Assembly: GCF_947241125.1 (NCBI RefSeq)
Contig: NZ_OX365700.1
Span: forward strand, 1,302,001-1,366,000
Direction of reading: 5' to 3'
Origin: Nitrospira tepida
GTDB taxonomy: Bacteria; Nitrospirota; Nitrospiria; Nitrospirales; Nitrospiraceae
Length of the DNA stretch: 64,000 nucleotides
Positions 1 to 8,864 of the stretch are shown piece after piece. Numbering within the stretch: position 1 is the stretch's first letter; each line of letters begins with the position of its first letter. The notes beneath the pieces were generated by a model. That model was not told where the DNA came from. It did not search any database and worked only from the letters and a program-made list of their open reading frames with translations. The position numbers and the translations under genes are program-made.

Positions 1-78
1 CGGCTGGAGGAAAAGCTCGGCGCGCTCGGGGGCATCATCCAACGGCAGAAGGGCTCCCAGAGTGTCAAGATCGCTTAA
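1..78 (+). CDS. murA: 3' end of UDP-GlcNAc 1-carboxyvinyltransferase (MurA), partial
   Basis: Only the last 25 codons and a TAA stop lie in the window. The visible tail begins RLEEKLGALGG, which fits the typical MurA ending (a run like 'ERLEEKL-ALGA' followed by a short basic tail). MurA catalyses the first committed step of peptidoglycan synthesis in the cytoplasm, and murA directly before hisG is a common arrangement. The next gene starts 19 bases after the stop, so the two are probably cotranscribed. Identity rests on a very short stretch. Confidence 0.5.
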   Translation, partial: RLEEKLGALGGIIQRQKGSQSVKIA

Positions 79-97
79 CCACCGGCGCGCAAACGTC

Positions 98-817
98 ATG
101 TTGACCATTGCCTTATCCAAAGGGAAGCTGCTGGGGCAAACGTTGCCCCTGTTCGCCGAGGCCGGCTATCCCACGAAGGACCTGACCGAAGACAGCCGTA
201 GGCTGGTGTTCACCTATGGGGATCGTGGCATCACCTATCTGATCGTCAGACCCAGTGACGTGCCGGCCTATGTCGAGCATGGAGCGGCGGATATCGGAGT
301 CGTCGGCAAGGATGTGTTGCTGGAGCAGAACCCGGATGTCTATGAGCCGGTGGATCTCAAAATCGGCGCCTGCCGGCTGTCCGTGGCGGCGCTCCGTGGC
401 CAGGAGTCGCGGAGCCGGCTATCGTCCAAGGTCCGGGTCGCGACGAAGTATCCCACCATTACGGAGCGGTACTTCAATCAAAAGGGCATTCCGGTCGAAA
501 TCATCAAACTGTACGGCTCGATCGAATTGGCGCCGGTACTGGGCTTGGCCGATCGCATCGTCGATCTGGTTGAAACGGGCAATACGTTGAAAGCGCACGA
601 TCTCGTGGAAATCGACGTGATCGCCCGCTCGACCGCTCGGCTGATCGTCAATCGGGCCAGCCTGAAGCTCAAGTACCAGGCGGTGATGTCGTTGCTTGAA
701 GCGTTGCGGAGGACTCGGCCCGGTGATGGGAAAATGGTCGCCGCCGGCCGAGGCGGGAAACGGCCTCGATCCGCAGAGCGCGGCGCCCTTGCCGGCCGAG
801 ATCGGAGTCTTGCATGA
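98..817 (+). CDS. hisG: ATP phosphoribosyltransferase, short form (HisG)
   Basis: HisG condenses ATP and PRPP, the first step of histidine synthesis. At 239 residues it is the short form, which in characterised bacteria works as a hetero-octamer with HisZ; no hisZ is in this window. The N-terminus MLTIALSKGKL, the VVGKDVLLE segment near residue 67 and the ETGNTLKAHDL motif near residue 173 are typical. The ATG at 98 is chosen because family homology starts there, although an in-frame GTG exists 36 bases upstream. The last ~27 residues are a basic, low-complexity tail not expected in the family core. The stop overlaps the hisD start (ATGA). Confidence 0.95.
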   Translation: MLTIALSKGKLLGQTLPLFAEAGYPTKDLTEDSRRLVFTYGDRGITYLIVRPSDVPAYVEHGAADIGVVGKDVLLEQNPDVYEPVDLKIGACRLSVAALRGQESRSRLSSKVRVATKYPTITERYFNQKGIPVEIIKLYGSIELAPVLGLADRIVDLVETGNTLKAHDLVEIDVIARSTARLIVNRASLKLKYQAVMSLLEALRRTRPGDGKMVAAGRGGKRPRSAERGALAGRDRSLA

Positions 818-2097
818 AGGTGATTGCCTATTCAGACCGGGGCTTCAAGGCCGCGCTTGAGAAGGTCGTGCAGCGGGGGCGGCAGGACACCGGGGCGGTC
901 GAGCCGGCCGTGCGGACGATCCTCAAGGCGGTCGAGCGCGGCGGCGATCGGGCAGTGCTGCGCTATGCAAAGAAATTCGATCGGGTGAGCCTCACGCCGG
1001 ACGCGATGCGCGTCACGCCGGAGGAGATCAAGGAAGCCTATTACAAGATCCGCAAGGAGGACGGCGATGCGCTCAGGCTGGCCGCGCAGCGGATCGCGAC
1101 GTTCCACGAGCGACAGCGGACCAAGACCTGGATGTATCAGGAACAGGGGGCGACATTAGGGCAGGCCGTGCTGCCCTTGGATGTCGTCGGGCTCTACGTG
1201 CCGGGTGGAAAGGCGGTGTATCCTTCCACCGTGTTGATGGCCGCCATTCCCGCCAAGGTCGCAGGGGTGCGGCGGGTAACGATGTGCACGCCCTCCGGAC
1301 AGGCCGGCATCAACCCGTACTTGTTGGTGGCGGCTGATATTGCCGGGGTCGATGAAATCTACAGGGTCGGGGGAGTGCAGGCCGTGGCCGCAATGGCCTA
1401 TGGGACCAAGACGATCGCCAAGGTGGACAAGATTGTCGGCCCGGGAAATATCTATGTCGCCACCGCGAAGAAGCTCCTCTACGGCGTGGTCGGCATCGAC
1501 ATGATGGCCGGACCGAGCGAGCTGTTGGTGCTGGCCGATGAGTCGGCGAACCCGTCCCACGTGGCGGCGGATCTGCTCTGCGAAGCCGAGCATGACGAGC
1601 ATGCCAAGGTCTATCTAGTGACGCCGTCCCGTAAAATGGCGGACAATGTGGCGCGAGCCGTGCAAGCCCAGGTGAAGCAGTTGTCGCGGACCGCCATCGC
1701 CGCCAAGGCGATCAGCCGGCACGCAGTGGCGTTTGTCGTCGAATCGATGGAACGGGCGATCGACGTGGCGAACGAGATTGCCGCCGAGCACCTGTCGGTC
1801 GCGACCGAGCGACCCTTCGATTATCTGGAGCGCATTCGTCATGCCGGGGCTTTGTTCCTAGGGCGCTATACGCCGCCGGCCGTCGCGGATTATATCGCGG
1901 GGCCGAACCACGTGCTGCCCACCGGCGGGACGGCGCGGTTCTTTTCCGCCCTCTCGGTGAACGACTATGTGAAGATCAGCAACATCGTGTCCTTCACCAA
2001 GGAGGAGCTGCAGCGGGTGAAGGACCCTCTGGTCAGGCTGGCCCATATCGAAGGGTTTGACGCGCATGCCAAGTCGGCAGAAAGCAGGTTTCTATGA
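814..2097 (+). CDS. hisD: Histidinol dehydrogenase
   Basis: HisD oxidises L-histidinol to L-histidine in two NAD-dependent steps, the last reactions of the pathway. The 427-residue length is normal. Clear family landmarks are [12 protein letters not shown] near residue 130, the [12 protein letters not shown] segment near 210, the AEHDEHA stretch that provides a zinc ligand, and [10 protein letters not shown] carrying the catalytic Glu/His pair. It overlaps hisG by ATGA at the front and hisB by ATGA at the back, so translation is probably coupled through the three genes. Confidence 0.97.
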   Translation: MKVIAYSDRGFKAALEKVVQRGRQDTGAVEPAVRTILKAVERGGDRAVLRYAKKFDRVSLTPDAMRVTPEEIKEAYYKIRKEDGDALRLAAQRIATFHERQRTKTWMYQEQGATLGQAVLPLDVVGLYVPGGKAVYPSTVLMAAIPAKVAGVRRVTMCTPSGQAGINPYLLVAADIAGVDEIYRVGGVQAVAAMAYGTKTIAKVDKIVGPGNIYVATAKKLLYGVVGIDMMAGPSELLVLADESANPSHVAADLLCEAEHDEHAKVYLVTPSRKMADNVARAVQAQVKQLSRTAIAAKAISRHAVAFVVESMERAIDVANEIAAEHLSVATERPFDYLERIRHAGALFLGRYTPPAVADYIAGPNHVLPTGGTARFFSALSVNDYVKISNIVSFTKEELQRVKDPLVRLAHIEGFDAHAKSAESRFL

Positions 2098-2696
2098 AGA
2101 AGAACGGAGCGCCGCGGCAGGCCGGCATTCACCGGGCCACGAAAGAAACGGACATTCGCGTCGAATGGACGCTGGATGGGAACGGCGAGAGCAAGATCGA
2201 CACGGGCATCCGCTTCCTCGACCATATGCTTGAATTGTGGGCGAAGCACGGGTTCTTCGACCTCACCGTCCAGGCCAAGGGCGATCTCGACATCGACGAG
2301 CACCACACCGTCGAGGACGTCGGGATCGTTATGGGCAAGGCCCTGCATCAAGCCTTGGGGGAGAAGGCTGGGATCAAGCGCTTCGGGTTTGCCTCGGCGC
2401 CGCTCGATGAAACCTTGGCGCAGGTGACGGTGGATCTCAGCGGCCGGCCCTATCTCGTCTACAACGTGACCCTGCCGGACCGGAAGATCAAGTCCTTCGA
2501 CCTGGGTCTCTTCGAGGATTTTTTTCAGGCCTTCGTCACGCACGGTGGGCTGAACCTGCATGTGAATCTGATGTACGGCCGCAATCCCCATCACATCATG
2601 GAGGCGATTTTCAAGGCGCTGGCCAAGGCCCTCGACCAGGCGACCTCCATTGATCCGCGGGTCTCCGGCGTGCTATCCACCAAGGGCAGTTTGTAG
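2094..2696 (+). CDS. hisB: Imidazoleglycerol-phosphate dehydratase
   Basis: HisB dehydrates imidazole-glycerol phosphate to imidazole-acetol phosphate. This is the stand-alone dehydratase (200 residues), without the N-terminal HAD phosphatase domain seen in enterobacterial HisB. Metal-binding histidine motifs are [10 protein letters not shown] near residue 67 and [11 protein letters not shown] near 163. The N-terminal [13 protein letters not shown] fits the family start. The histidinol-phosphatase step must therefore be supplied by another gene, which is not seen here. Confidence 0.96.
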   Translation: MKKNGAPRQAGIHRATKETDIRVEWTLDGNGESKIDTGIRFLDHMLELWAKHGFFDLTVQAKGDLDIDEHHTVEDVGIVMGKALHQALGEKAGIKRFGFASAPLDETLAQVTVDLSGRPYLVYNVTLPDRKIKSFDLGLFEDFFQAFVTHGGLNLHVNLMYGRNPHHIMEAIFKALAKALDQATSIDPRVSGVLSTKGSL

Positions 2697-2729
2697 TCCG
2701 TTCATCGCTCGACCCTGGCCTGTCTCAGC

Positions 2730-3374
2730 ATGATCGCCATCATCGACTATGGGATGGGCAATCTGCGCAGCGTGCAGAAGGCCTTCGAAACCGTCGGCTG
2801 TCCGGCGGTGGTCACGCGCTCGCCGCAAGTCATTCGCGACGCGAGCCATGTCGTGTTACCAGGCGTCGGCGCCTTCGCTGACTGCATGAAGAATCTGGAC
2901 CACTACGGGCTGATTCAGCCGATCCGCGCCGCCATCCAAAGCGGCAAGCCGTTTCTCGGCATTTGCCTGGGATTCCAGGTGCTCTTTTCAGAGAGCGAAG
3001 AGTTCGGCCTGCACAAGGGATTAGATATCCTGTCCGGTCGTGTCCTCCGGTTTCCCTGGACCTGCAAGCCGTCGGTGGACAGCCGGCCAGCCGGCTCTGC
3101 CGGATTGAAAGTGCCGCACATGGGGTGGAATCAGATCACGATCGAGCGCCGCGCCCCGCCGTTGGCCGAGATCGAGAACGGGGCCAGCCTGTACTTCGTG
3201 CATTCCTACTATGTGGCGCCGGCCGATCCATCGGTGATCGCGACCACGACCACCTACGGCCTGTCGTTTGCCTCAAGTATTTGGCGGGACAATGTCGTGG
3301 CTTGCCAGTTCCATCCGGAAAAGAGCCAGTCGGTCGGGTTGCGGATCGTCAAGAATTTCGGGGCCTGGCAATGA
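2730..3374 (+). CDS. hisH: Imidazole glycerol phosphate synthase, glutaminase subunit
   Basis: HisH hydrolyses glutamine and channels ammonia to HisF. The class I glutamine amidotransferase triad is visible: the nucleophile Cys79 in FLGICLGFQ, and His195 and Glu197 in QFHPEKSQ. The start MIAIIDYGMGNLRSV is canonical. Residues around 105-115 (SRPAGSAGL) form a slightly longer loop than in many homologues. The gene overlaps the next one by ATGA. Its partner hisF lies about 1.5 kb downstream, separated by a lipoprotein gene and hisA. Confidence 0.96.
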   Translation: MIAIIDYGMGNLRSVQKAFETVGCPAVVTRSPQVIRDASHVVLPGVGAFADCMKNLDHYGLIQPIRAAIQSGKPFLGICLGFQVLFSESEEFGLHKGLDILSGRVLRFPWTCKPSVDSRPAGSAGLKVPHMGWNQITIERRAPPLAEIENGASLYFVHSYYVAPADPSVIATTTTYGLSFASSIWRDNVVACQFHPEKSQSVGLRIVKNFGAWQ

Positions 3375-4144
3375 GCGGGGAATGCGCCAGTAGAAGGGTC
3401 TCATGGGCATTCAGACTCGTGCTCTATGCGGCTGTGGCGGGATTTGTGGTCGTGGGAAGCGGATGCGGACCGACCAAGGTCAAGACGGAAACGTCTCCCT
3501 ATGCCGAGCGTTATCACATCAAGTCGGTCGCGGTGCTGCCGTTCCAGACCCTGGAGACTCCTCAGGTGGTGGACGATCGAGCCAATCAACTGTCGGTCCC
3601 GACAAGCGCCAGACGATCCAATATAACGGTCGCTATCCCGCCCGACACCCAACCGACCGAGCAGGCCACGACCGTCGTGCCTCCGGCAGCGGCCGAGATT
3701 GTCACCCGTTTGGTTTGGGACCGGCTCAGCAATCGGCCGGGGTTGACCCTGCGGTCGCTGCAGGAGGGCGAACGGGCCTGGAAGGAGAGCGCAGCCGAAT
3801 CCCAGGGTGACGAACCCCAACACCTCGCGCCCAAGATCGCCACACAACTGGGTGTGGATGCGGTCGTGTTCGGCAAGGTGCTGGTGTATCGGGAACGGGT
3901 CGGCAGCAAGCTGGGAGCCGACCCGGCCGTGGTGGGATTTGAGCTGCGCCTCGTCGGGTCGGACGGGGTCACTCTCTGGGTGGGCAACTATTACGAGAAG
4001 CAGAGGCCGATGAATGAAGACCTGTGGGGGTTTATCGAGCGAAAGGGCGCGTTTGTCACCGCGCAAGAGCTGGCGGCCTATGGGGTCGAGAAGGTGCTCA
4101 AGGAGTTTCCATACGGCGGACAAGGCTCGACGAATCGAGGGTGA
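3371..4144 (+). CDS. Predicted lipoprotein inside the his operon (LpoB/CsgG-like N-terminal motif), function unknown
   Basis: The protein has 257 residues. It starts with a basic n-region (ASRRVSWAFR), a hydrophobic stretch and a cysteine in VGSGCGP near residue 32, which reads as a lipoprotein signal peptide, though the -3 position is not the usual Leu. After the Cys the chain continues HIKSVAVLPFQTLE, a motif shared by small envelope lipoproteins of the LpoB/CsgG/GNA1162 kind. A later segment (LGVDAVVFGKVLVYRER) fits the same alpha/beta fold. The ATG overlaps the hisH stop and hisA follows 6 bases later, so it is translated within the operon although no role in histidine synthesis is evident. 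Confidence 0.75.
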   Translation: MSGECASRRVSWAFRLVLYAAVAGFVVVGSGCGPTKVKTETSPYAERYHIKSVAVLPFQTLETPQVVDDRANQLSVPTSARRSNITVAIPPDTQPTEQATTVVPPAAAEIVTRLVWDRLSNRPGLTLRSLQEGERAWKESAAESQGDEPQHLAPKIATQLGVDAVVFGKVLVYRERVGSKLGADPAVVGFELRLVGSDGVTLWVGNYYEKQRPMNEDLWGFIERKGAFVTAQELAAYGVEKVLKEFPYGGQGSTNRG

Positions 4145-4150
4145 TGGTCC

Positions 4151-4873
4151 ATGCGGGTGATTCCGGCGATTGACATCAAAGACGGCCGTTGCGTCCGGTT
4201 GCGGCAGGGCGACATGGCTCAAGAAACGGTCTATTCGGACGATCTGGCCTCCGTGGCGCGCGGGTGGCAGCAGAAAGGCGCGACCTGGCTCCACGTGGTC
4301 GATTTGAACGGGGCCGTCGATGGAAAGCCGAGCAACGACACCCATATCGAAGGGATCGTGAAGGCCGTCGATCTCTCGGTGCAGGTCGGCGGTGGCATTC
4401 GATCGATCGAGACCGTGCGGCGCTATTTCCGGATCGGGGTGGCGCGGGTGGTGCTTGGCACAGTAGCGCTGACAGACCGGCCGTTTCTCGAACAGGCTTG
4501 TCGCGAGTTCCCGGGGCGGGTATTGGTAGGGGTTGATGCCCGCAACGGAAAGGTAGCCGTGAAAGGATGGACTAGTGTCTCCGAGACATCGGCAGTCGAA
4601 CTGATCCGGAGCTTGGAGGGACTGAAGCTGGCGGGGGTCGTCTATACGGACATTGCGCGCGACGGCATGCTCGCAGGCCCCAACCTCCCGGCCTTGAAAG
4701 AGGTCGCCGATCATGCGCCATGCCCGGTTATCGCCTCGGGCGGCGTCACGCGCATGGAGGATCTCGTGGCGATTCAAAGCTTGGGCCCTCGTCTTGAGGC
4801 GGCGATCGTCGGCAAGGCGCTCTATGACGGCAAGCTTGATTTTGCCGAAGCGATCCGCGCGGTGCGATCATAG
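4151..4873 (+). CDS. hisA: Phosphoribosylformimino-5-aminoimidazole carboxamide ribotide isomerase
   Basis: HisA is a (beta/alpha)8 barrel catalysing the Amadori rearrangement of ProFAR to PRFAR. The two catalytic aspartates are in place: Asp8 in MRVIPAIDIKDG and Asp129 in VGVDARNGK. Phosphate-binding glycine motifs VGGGIRS (near 79) and ASGGVTR (near 198) are intact. Length (240 residues) is normal. It begins 6 bases after the lipoprotein stop and is followed 22 bases later by hisF. Confidence 0.97.
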   Translation: MRVIPAIDIKDGRCVRLRQGDMAQETVYSDDLASVARGWQQKGATWLHVVDLNGAVDGKPSNDTHIEGIVKAVDLSVQVGGGIRSIETVRRYFRIGVARVVLGTVALTDRPFLEQACREFPGRVLVGVDARNGKVAVKGWTSVSETSAVELIRSLEGLKLAGVVYTDIARDGMLAGPNLPALKEVADHAPCPVIASGGVTRMEDLVAIQSLGPRLEAAIVGKALYDGKLDFAEAIRAVRS

Positions 4874-4895
4874 GACCTCGCTCTAGCTCTCAGCC

Positions 4896-5693
4896 ATGCT
4901 CACCAAACGCATCATTCCCTGTTTGGACGTCAAGGACGGCCGAGTCGTCAAGGGCGTGAGTTTTGTCAACCTGCGCGACGCGGGGGACCCCGTCGAGATC
5001 GCCAAGCTGTATGATCGCGAAGGCGCGGACGAACTCTGTTTTCTCGACATCACCGCGTCCCATGAGGCCCGCGCGATCATCCTGGATGTGGTCGCGCACA
5101 CGGCCGAGCAGGTGTTCATGCCATTGACGGTCGGCGGAGGCATCCGCAGCCTGGACGACATCCGCGCGCTCCTGACCGCGGGCGCTGATAAGGTCAGCAT
5201 CAATACCGCGGCTGTCGCGTCGCCAGAATTCGTCAAGGCCGCGGCAAGCCGGTTCGGCACGCAATGTATCGTGGTCGCGATCGATGCGAAGCGCGCCGGT
5301 TCGGGCCATCCGAATGTCTGGGAGGTCTACACCCACGGAGGGCGTCGTCACACCGGTCTCGATGTCATCGAGTGGGCCAAGCGGATGGAGGCCTATGGGG
5401 CCGGCGAGATTCTCCTGACGAGCATGGATCGGGACGGGACGCAGGCTGGGTACGACATTGAACTGACAAGGGCCGTGTCCCGGGCTGTCTCGATTCCGGT
5501 CATTGCGTCCGGCGGAGTCGGCACCTTGGAGCACCTCTACCAGGGATTGACCGAAGGGATGGCCGACGCGGTGCTGGCGGCTTCAATTTTTCACTACCGG
5601 ACCTATACGATCCCGGAGGCCAAGGCCTACCTGGCCGAGCGTGGGGTGCCGGTGCGCCTGGCCACAGAGGCCAAGCCAGTAGGCCTGCGATAA
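4896..5693 (+). CDS. hisF: Imidazole glycerol phosphate synthase, cyclase subunit
   Basis: HisF uses ammonia from HisH to convert PRFAR into imidazole glycerol phosphate and AICAR. The start [20 protein letters not shown] places the catalytic Asp11, and the second aspartate lies in [10 protein letters not shown] near 128. Phosphate sites [10 protein letters not shown] and ASGGVGTLE are present. It is 265 residues, about ten longer than the usual 250-258; the extra residues are a C-terminal tail (TEAKPVGLR). Confidence 0.97.
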   Translation: MLTKRIIPCLDVKDGRVVKGVSFVNLRDAGDPVEIAKLYDREGADELCFLDITASHEARAIILDVVAHTAEQVFMPLTVGGGIRSLDDIRALLTAGADKVSINTAAVASPEFVKAAASRFGTQCIVVAIDAKRAGSGHPNVWEVYTHGGRRHTGLDVIEWAKRMEAYGAGEILLTSMDRDGTQAGYDIELTRAVSRAVSIPVIASGGVGTLEHLYQGLTEGMADAVLAASIFHYRTYTIPEAKAYLAERGVPVRLATEAKPVGLR

Positions 5694-5728
5694 GTGGAAG
5701 GCTTGCGGTAGCGGATCAGAATCGGAAC

Positions 5729-6442
5729 ATGCAGAGCATGCAGAACATGGAGAACATGGCGGACGGCGAGCAAGAGGTGCAGTTCGATGACCGGGGGCTC
5801 ATCCCGGCGATCGTCCAGGATTGGCGGGACGGGTCCGTGCTGATGCTGGGGTATATGAATCGGGAGGCGTTGGATCGGACCAGATCCACCCGCTCCGTGC
5901 ATTTTTGGAGTCGCTCCCGGCAGCGACTGTGGGAAAAGGGGGAAACCTCGGGCCATCGGTTGATCGTGAAGGACCTCTTTATCGATTGCGATCAGGATAC
6001 GATTCTGGTGAAGGCCGAACCGGTTGGCCCGACCTGCCACACAGGCAAGCAGAGCTGCTTTTTCACCGAGTTGAAGGGAAGCGAGGGGCAGGATCGGAAC
6101 CCGTCCGCCGCGTTGGGCGGAATCTTGGAACGGATCGCGGAAACCGTCCGCGACCGGCGCGCGAACCCACGCGCCGGGTCTTACGTGTCCAAACTGCTGG
6201 AAGGAGGGCCGGATCGGTTCCTCAAGAAGGTCGTCGAAGAGGCCGGGGAGGTTCTGCTCGCCGGCAAGAACGCCAAGCGGGAGGAGATTGTCTACGAGGT
6301 GGCCGATCTGCTCTTCCACACCCTGATCGTCCTGGAAGCCAACGAGATCCCCCTCAGCGATGTCTACCGGGAACTGGCTGCCCGCCATGGCAAGTCTGGG
6401 CTTCGTCCGGCTCACCCCGGGGAAGGAGGCGCCGGTGAGTGA
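5729..6442 (+). CDS. hisI: Bifunctional phosphoribosyl-AMP cyclohydrolase / phosphoribosyl-ATP pyrophosphatase
   Basis: A HisIE fusion. Residues ~12-115 are the cyclohydrolase, with zinc/magnesium motifs DCDQD and GPTCHTGKQSCF. Residues ~125-215 are the MazG-like pyrophosphatase, with KKVVEEAGEVLLA and YEVADLLFH. The two domains catalyse steps 3 and 2 of the pathway. Start choice is uncertain: four ATGs occur in the first ten codons, embedded in near-repeats of CATGCAGA, and none has a strong ribosome-binding site; the first is given. The 3' end overlaps the HIT gene by 8 bases. Confidence 0.94.
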   Translation: MQSMQNMENMADGEQEVQFDDRGLIPAIVQDWRDGSVLMLGYMNREALDRTRSTRSVHFWSRSRQRLWEKGETSGHRLIVKDLFIDCDQDTILVKAEPVGPTCHTGKQSCFFTELKGSEGQDRNPSAALGGILERIAETVRDRRANPRAGSYVSKLLEGGPDRFLKKVVEEAGEVLLAGKNAKREEIVYEVADLLFHTLIVLEANEIPLSDVYRELAARHGKSGLRPAHPGEGGAGE

Positions 6443-6779
6443 CTGTCTCTTTTGCCGTATTGCAGCGGGAAGCCTTCCCGCCAAGATCGTCCATCAGGAC
6501 CCGCAATGTGTGGCCTTTGAGGACCTCCACCCCCAGGCGCCCACGCATGTCCTCGTGATTCCCAGGAAGCATGTGAGTTCCCTCCGTGAGTGCGGCCCGG
6601 AGGACCAGGCCATCCTGGGCCATCTGCTGCTGGCTTGCGCCGCCGTGGCCCGCCAAAAGGGCTTAGGCGAACATGGCTATCGGATCGTGGCGAACAGCGG
6701 TCGGGACGGCGGCCAGACCGTGTTTCACCTTCACTTCCATCTGCTCGGCGGGCGGGCCATGACCTGGCCGCCGGGATAG
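6435..6779 (+). CDS. HIT family nucleotide hydrolase (HinT-like)
   Basis: A 114-residue histidine-triad protein. The triad HLHFHLLGG near residue 100 is the catalytic His-x-His-x-His motif, and CLFCRIAAG near the N-terminus is the zinc/HIT family start. HinT-type proteins hydrolyse adenosine phosphoramidates such as AMP-NH2 and acyl- or lysyl-AMP. GTG at 6435 is chosen because a perfect GGAAGGAGG lies 5 bases upstream and homology begins at VSDCLFC. It overlaps the hisIE stop and is the last gene of the his transcript. Confidence 0.93.
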   Translation: MSDCLFCRIAAGSLPAKIVHQDPQCVAFEDLHPQAPTHVLVIPRKHVSSLRECGPEDQAILGHLLLACAAVARQKGLGEHGYRIVANSGRDGGQTVFHLHFHLLGGRAMTWPPG

Positions 6780-6902
6780 CATGATGGTGAACAAGTCCGC
6801 CTCCAGCGCCATCGGTTGCCTCAGCGAGGGTCCATGTGCCTGCGACGGTTCTGCCGGCGGATGCCGGCCGCGCTTCACCGCGGTCCACGGTTCGTCCTCT
6901 CA

Positions 6903-6932
6903 TTGACAGTGATCCCCATCGTTTGTTAGCCT
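6903..6932 (+). promoter_or_regulatory. Possible sigma-70 promoter for dnaG-rpoD
   Basis: A perfect -35 hexamer TTGACA (6903-6908) is followed after 18 bases by TAGCCT (6927-6932), a weak -10. It sits in the ~250-base gap between the HIT gene and dnaG, the only gap in this stretch large enough for a promoter. The -10 is poor, so this is tentative. Confidence 0.35.
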
Positions 6933-7031
6933 GAACGGTCAATTCTTGCCTCTATTTCACTAAGACCGGGGTGAGCCTCTGAGGACTGTAGGCTGGCTCC
7001 GGGCTCGCACAGCTCGGAAGGTTCGCTCGCG

Positions 7032-8834
7032 GTGAGTCGAGGCCCGATTTCAGACGCCATCCTGGCCCAAATCAAGGAACGGCTCGACATCATTGATGTG
7101 GTGTCGGGTCACATGACCCTGACGCGCACGGGACAGAACTTCAAGGCCTGTTGTCCCTTCCACGACGACCGCACCCCCTCCTTCACGGTCAGTCCCGGGA
7201 AGCAACTGTTTCACTGCTTCGGCTGTGGGGCCAGCGGTGACGCCATCGCCTTTTTCATGAAGGTGTCCGGCCTCACGTTTCCCGAAGCCATGAGGGAGCT
7301 AGGGCGCCGGGTGGGCGTACAGGTCCCCGAGACCTCGGCGGCTGAAACCGATCAGGATGCACAGCGACGCAGGCGGTTGGAGGCGGTCAACCAAGCTGCC
7401 GCCGCGCATTTCCGGCATACATTGAGCGAGCCGGCCATCGGGAAGCCGGGGCGCGACTATTTGGAATCCCGCGGCATCGACCAAGTCGTCGCGGACCAGT
7501 TCGGCCTCGGCTATGCCGCACCGGATTGGGAGCGGTTGGTCCGCTCCCTCATGAAGGACGGATTCTCGGAGGCCGAGATCTGTGAGGCTGGCCTGGCGGT
7601 TCCCCGCAACAGCGGGGCCCGCGCCCAGGGTGCCGGCAGCTACGACCAGTTCCGGGGGCGGGTGATCTTTCCGATTACCGATCTCCGGCGCCGAGTGGTC
7701 GGGTTCGGCGGAAGGGTGGTCGGGCCGGGCGAGCCCAAATATCTCAACTCCAGAGATACGCCGCTCTTTAAGAAGGGCCAGACCCTCTATGCGCTCGATG
7801 CAGCCTATGAAGCGGCCGGCCGCCAACAGACCCTGATCATCGTCGAGGGCTATTTCGATGTGATTGCGCTCCACCAAGCCGGCATCCGGACAGCGGTCGC
7901 TACATTGGGGACGGCATTGACCCCCGAGCATGTGCGCACGGTGCGCCGCTATGCAAAGCAGGTGGTGCTATTGTTCGACCCCGATGCAGCCGGTGTGCGC
8001 GCGGCGTTGCGCACGTTGAATTTGTTCGTGGACACAGGTTTGGCGGTGAACGTGGTCAGCCTGCCGGACGGGCATGACCCCGACACCTTTGTTCGGGCTC
8101 ATGGCGCGGAGGGATTCGGTCGGTTGCTGGAGCAGGCTCCGAGCCTATGGGATTTCGCGCTCGATCAGAGTTTGCGACGGGCTGTTTCCGGCCGGATCGA
8201 GGAAAAGGTGCGCGCGGCGGACGCCGTGGTGGAGATTATTCAGAAGATCAGCCATCCCGTCGAAAAGGCCGAGCGACTGCGGCAGGCGGCGGAGCGGCTG
8301 GGTATCAACGAGCAGCGGCTGGCCGAGCGATACCTCTCTGTTGAGAGGGCCGGCCGAGCGACCCGTCGCCCCTCCTTTCATGCGGCGGCGCCCGTGCTCC
8401 AAAAGAACATCAACCCGGAGGAGCGGGAACTGATCCATCTGCTCTTGCAAGGCCAGTGTTCGTCCAAGGACCTTGGCCGATTGCGGCCTGATTCGTTTGT
8501 CGATCCCGCCACTCGTGCGATCGCAGAGGCGGCGCTCCGGCATCGCGGGGCGGACGGACGGTTGCTGCTCCGGCCGTTGCTGGACGAGTTGCTCGGGGTT
8601 GATTCAACCCGGGTCCTGGCGGCCGAGCTGTCGGTGAAGGAACGCCATGATGAAGATGCGCAGGCATCGATCCGTGGATGCCTGGAGAAGCTGGACCGAA
8701 GGCGTCACGAGCGGCTGCTCGCCGAATTGGTCGCCCAACTCAAGGAAGCCAGCCAAGCAGGCCGTACCGACGAGGTGCGGACATTGAACGAGCGAGTCAA
8801 CGAGTTACGATTGCAGAAGGCCGCGTATCGGTAG
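7032..8834 (+). CDS. dnaG: DNA primase
   Basis: DnaG makes RNA primers for replication. The 600-residue chain shows the N-terminal CHC2 zinc-binding domain (CCPFHDDRTPSF ... FHCFGCGASGD, residues ~36-65), the RNA polymerase/Toprim core (IIVEGYFDVIALH near 270 and LLFDPDAAG near 315) and a C-terminal helicase-binding region. The start is GTG at 7032, with GGAAGG about ten bases upstream, and homology begins at once. rpoD follows 30 bases after the stop, the classical macromolecular-synthesis arrangement (here without rpsU in view). Confidence 0.97.
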   Translation: MSRGPISDAILAQIKERLDIIDVVSGHMTLTRTGQNFKACCPFHDDRTPSFTVSPGKQLFHCFGCGASGDAIAFFMKVSGLTFPEAMRELGRRVGVQVPETSAAETDQDAQRRRRLEAVNQAAAAHFRHTLSEPAIGKPGRDYLESRGIDQVVADQFGLGYAAPDWERLVRSLMKDGFSEAEICEAGLAVPRNSGARAQGAGSYDQFRGRVIFPITDLRRRVVGFGGRVVGPGEPKYLNSRDTPLFKKGQTLYALDAAYEAAGRQQTLIIVEGYFDVIALHQAGIRTAVATLGTALTPEHVRTVRRYAKQVVLLFDPDAAGVRAALRTLNLFVDTGLAVNVVSLPDGHDPDTFVRAHGAEGFGRLLEQAPSLWDFALDQSLRRAVSGRIEEKVRAADAVVEIIQKISHPVEKAERLRQAAERLGINEQRLAERYLSVERAGRATRRPSFHAAAPVLQKNINPEERELIHLLLQGQCSSKDLGRLRPDSFVDPATRAIAEAALRHRGADGRLLLRPLLDELLGVDSTRVLAAELSVKERHDEDAQASIRGCLEKLDRRRHERLLAELVAQLKEASQAGRTDEVRTLNERVNELRLQKAAYR

Positions 8835-8864
8835 GGAACAGGGGATCGGAGTTGAGGAGTCGGT

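Noticed and set aside
3401-4777. A 458-codon minus-strand open frame across the lipoprotein gene and hisA
   Set aside because: It spans two real genes on the other strand and shows no family similarity.
5729-5760. CATGCAGA near-repeats at the hisIE start as a regulatory element
   Set aside because: Only about 30 bases long and within the coding start; simple slippage explains it.
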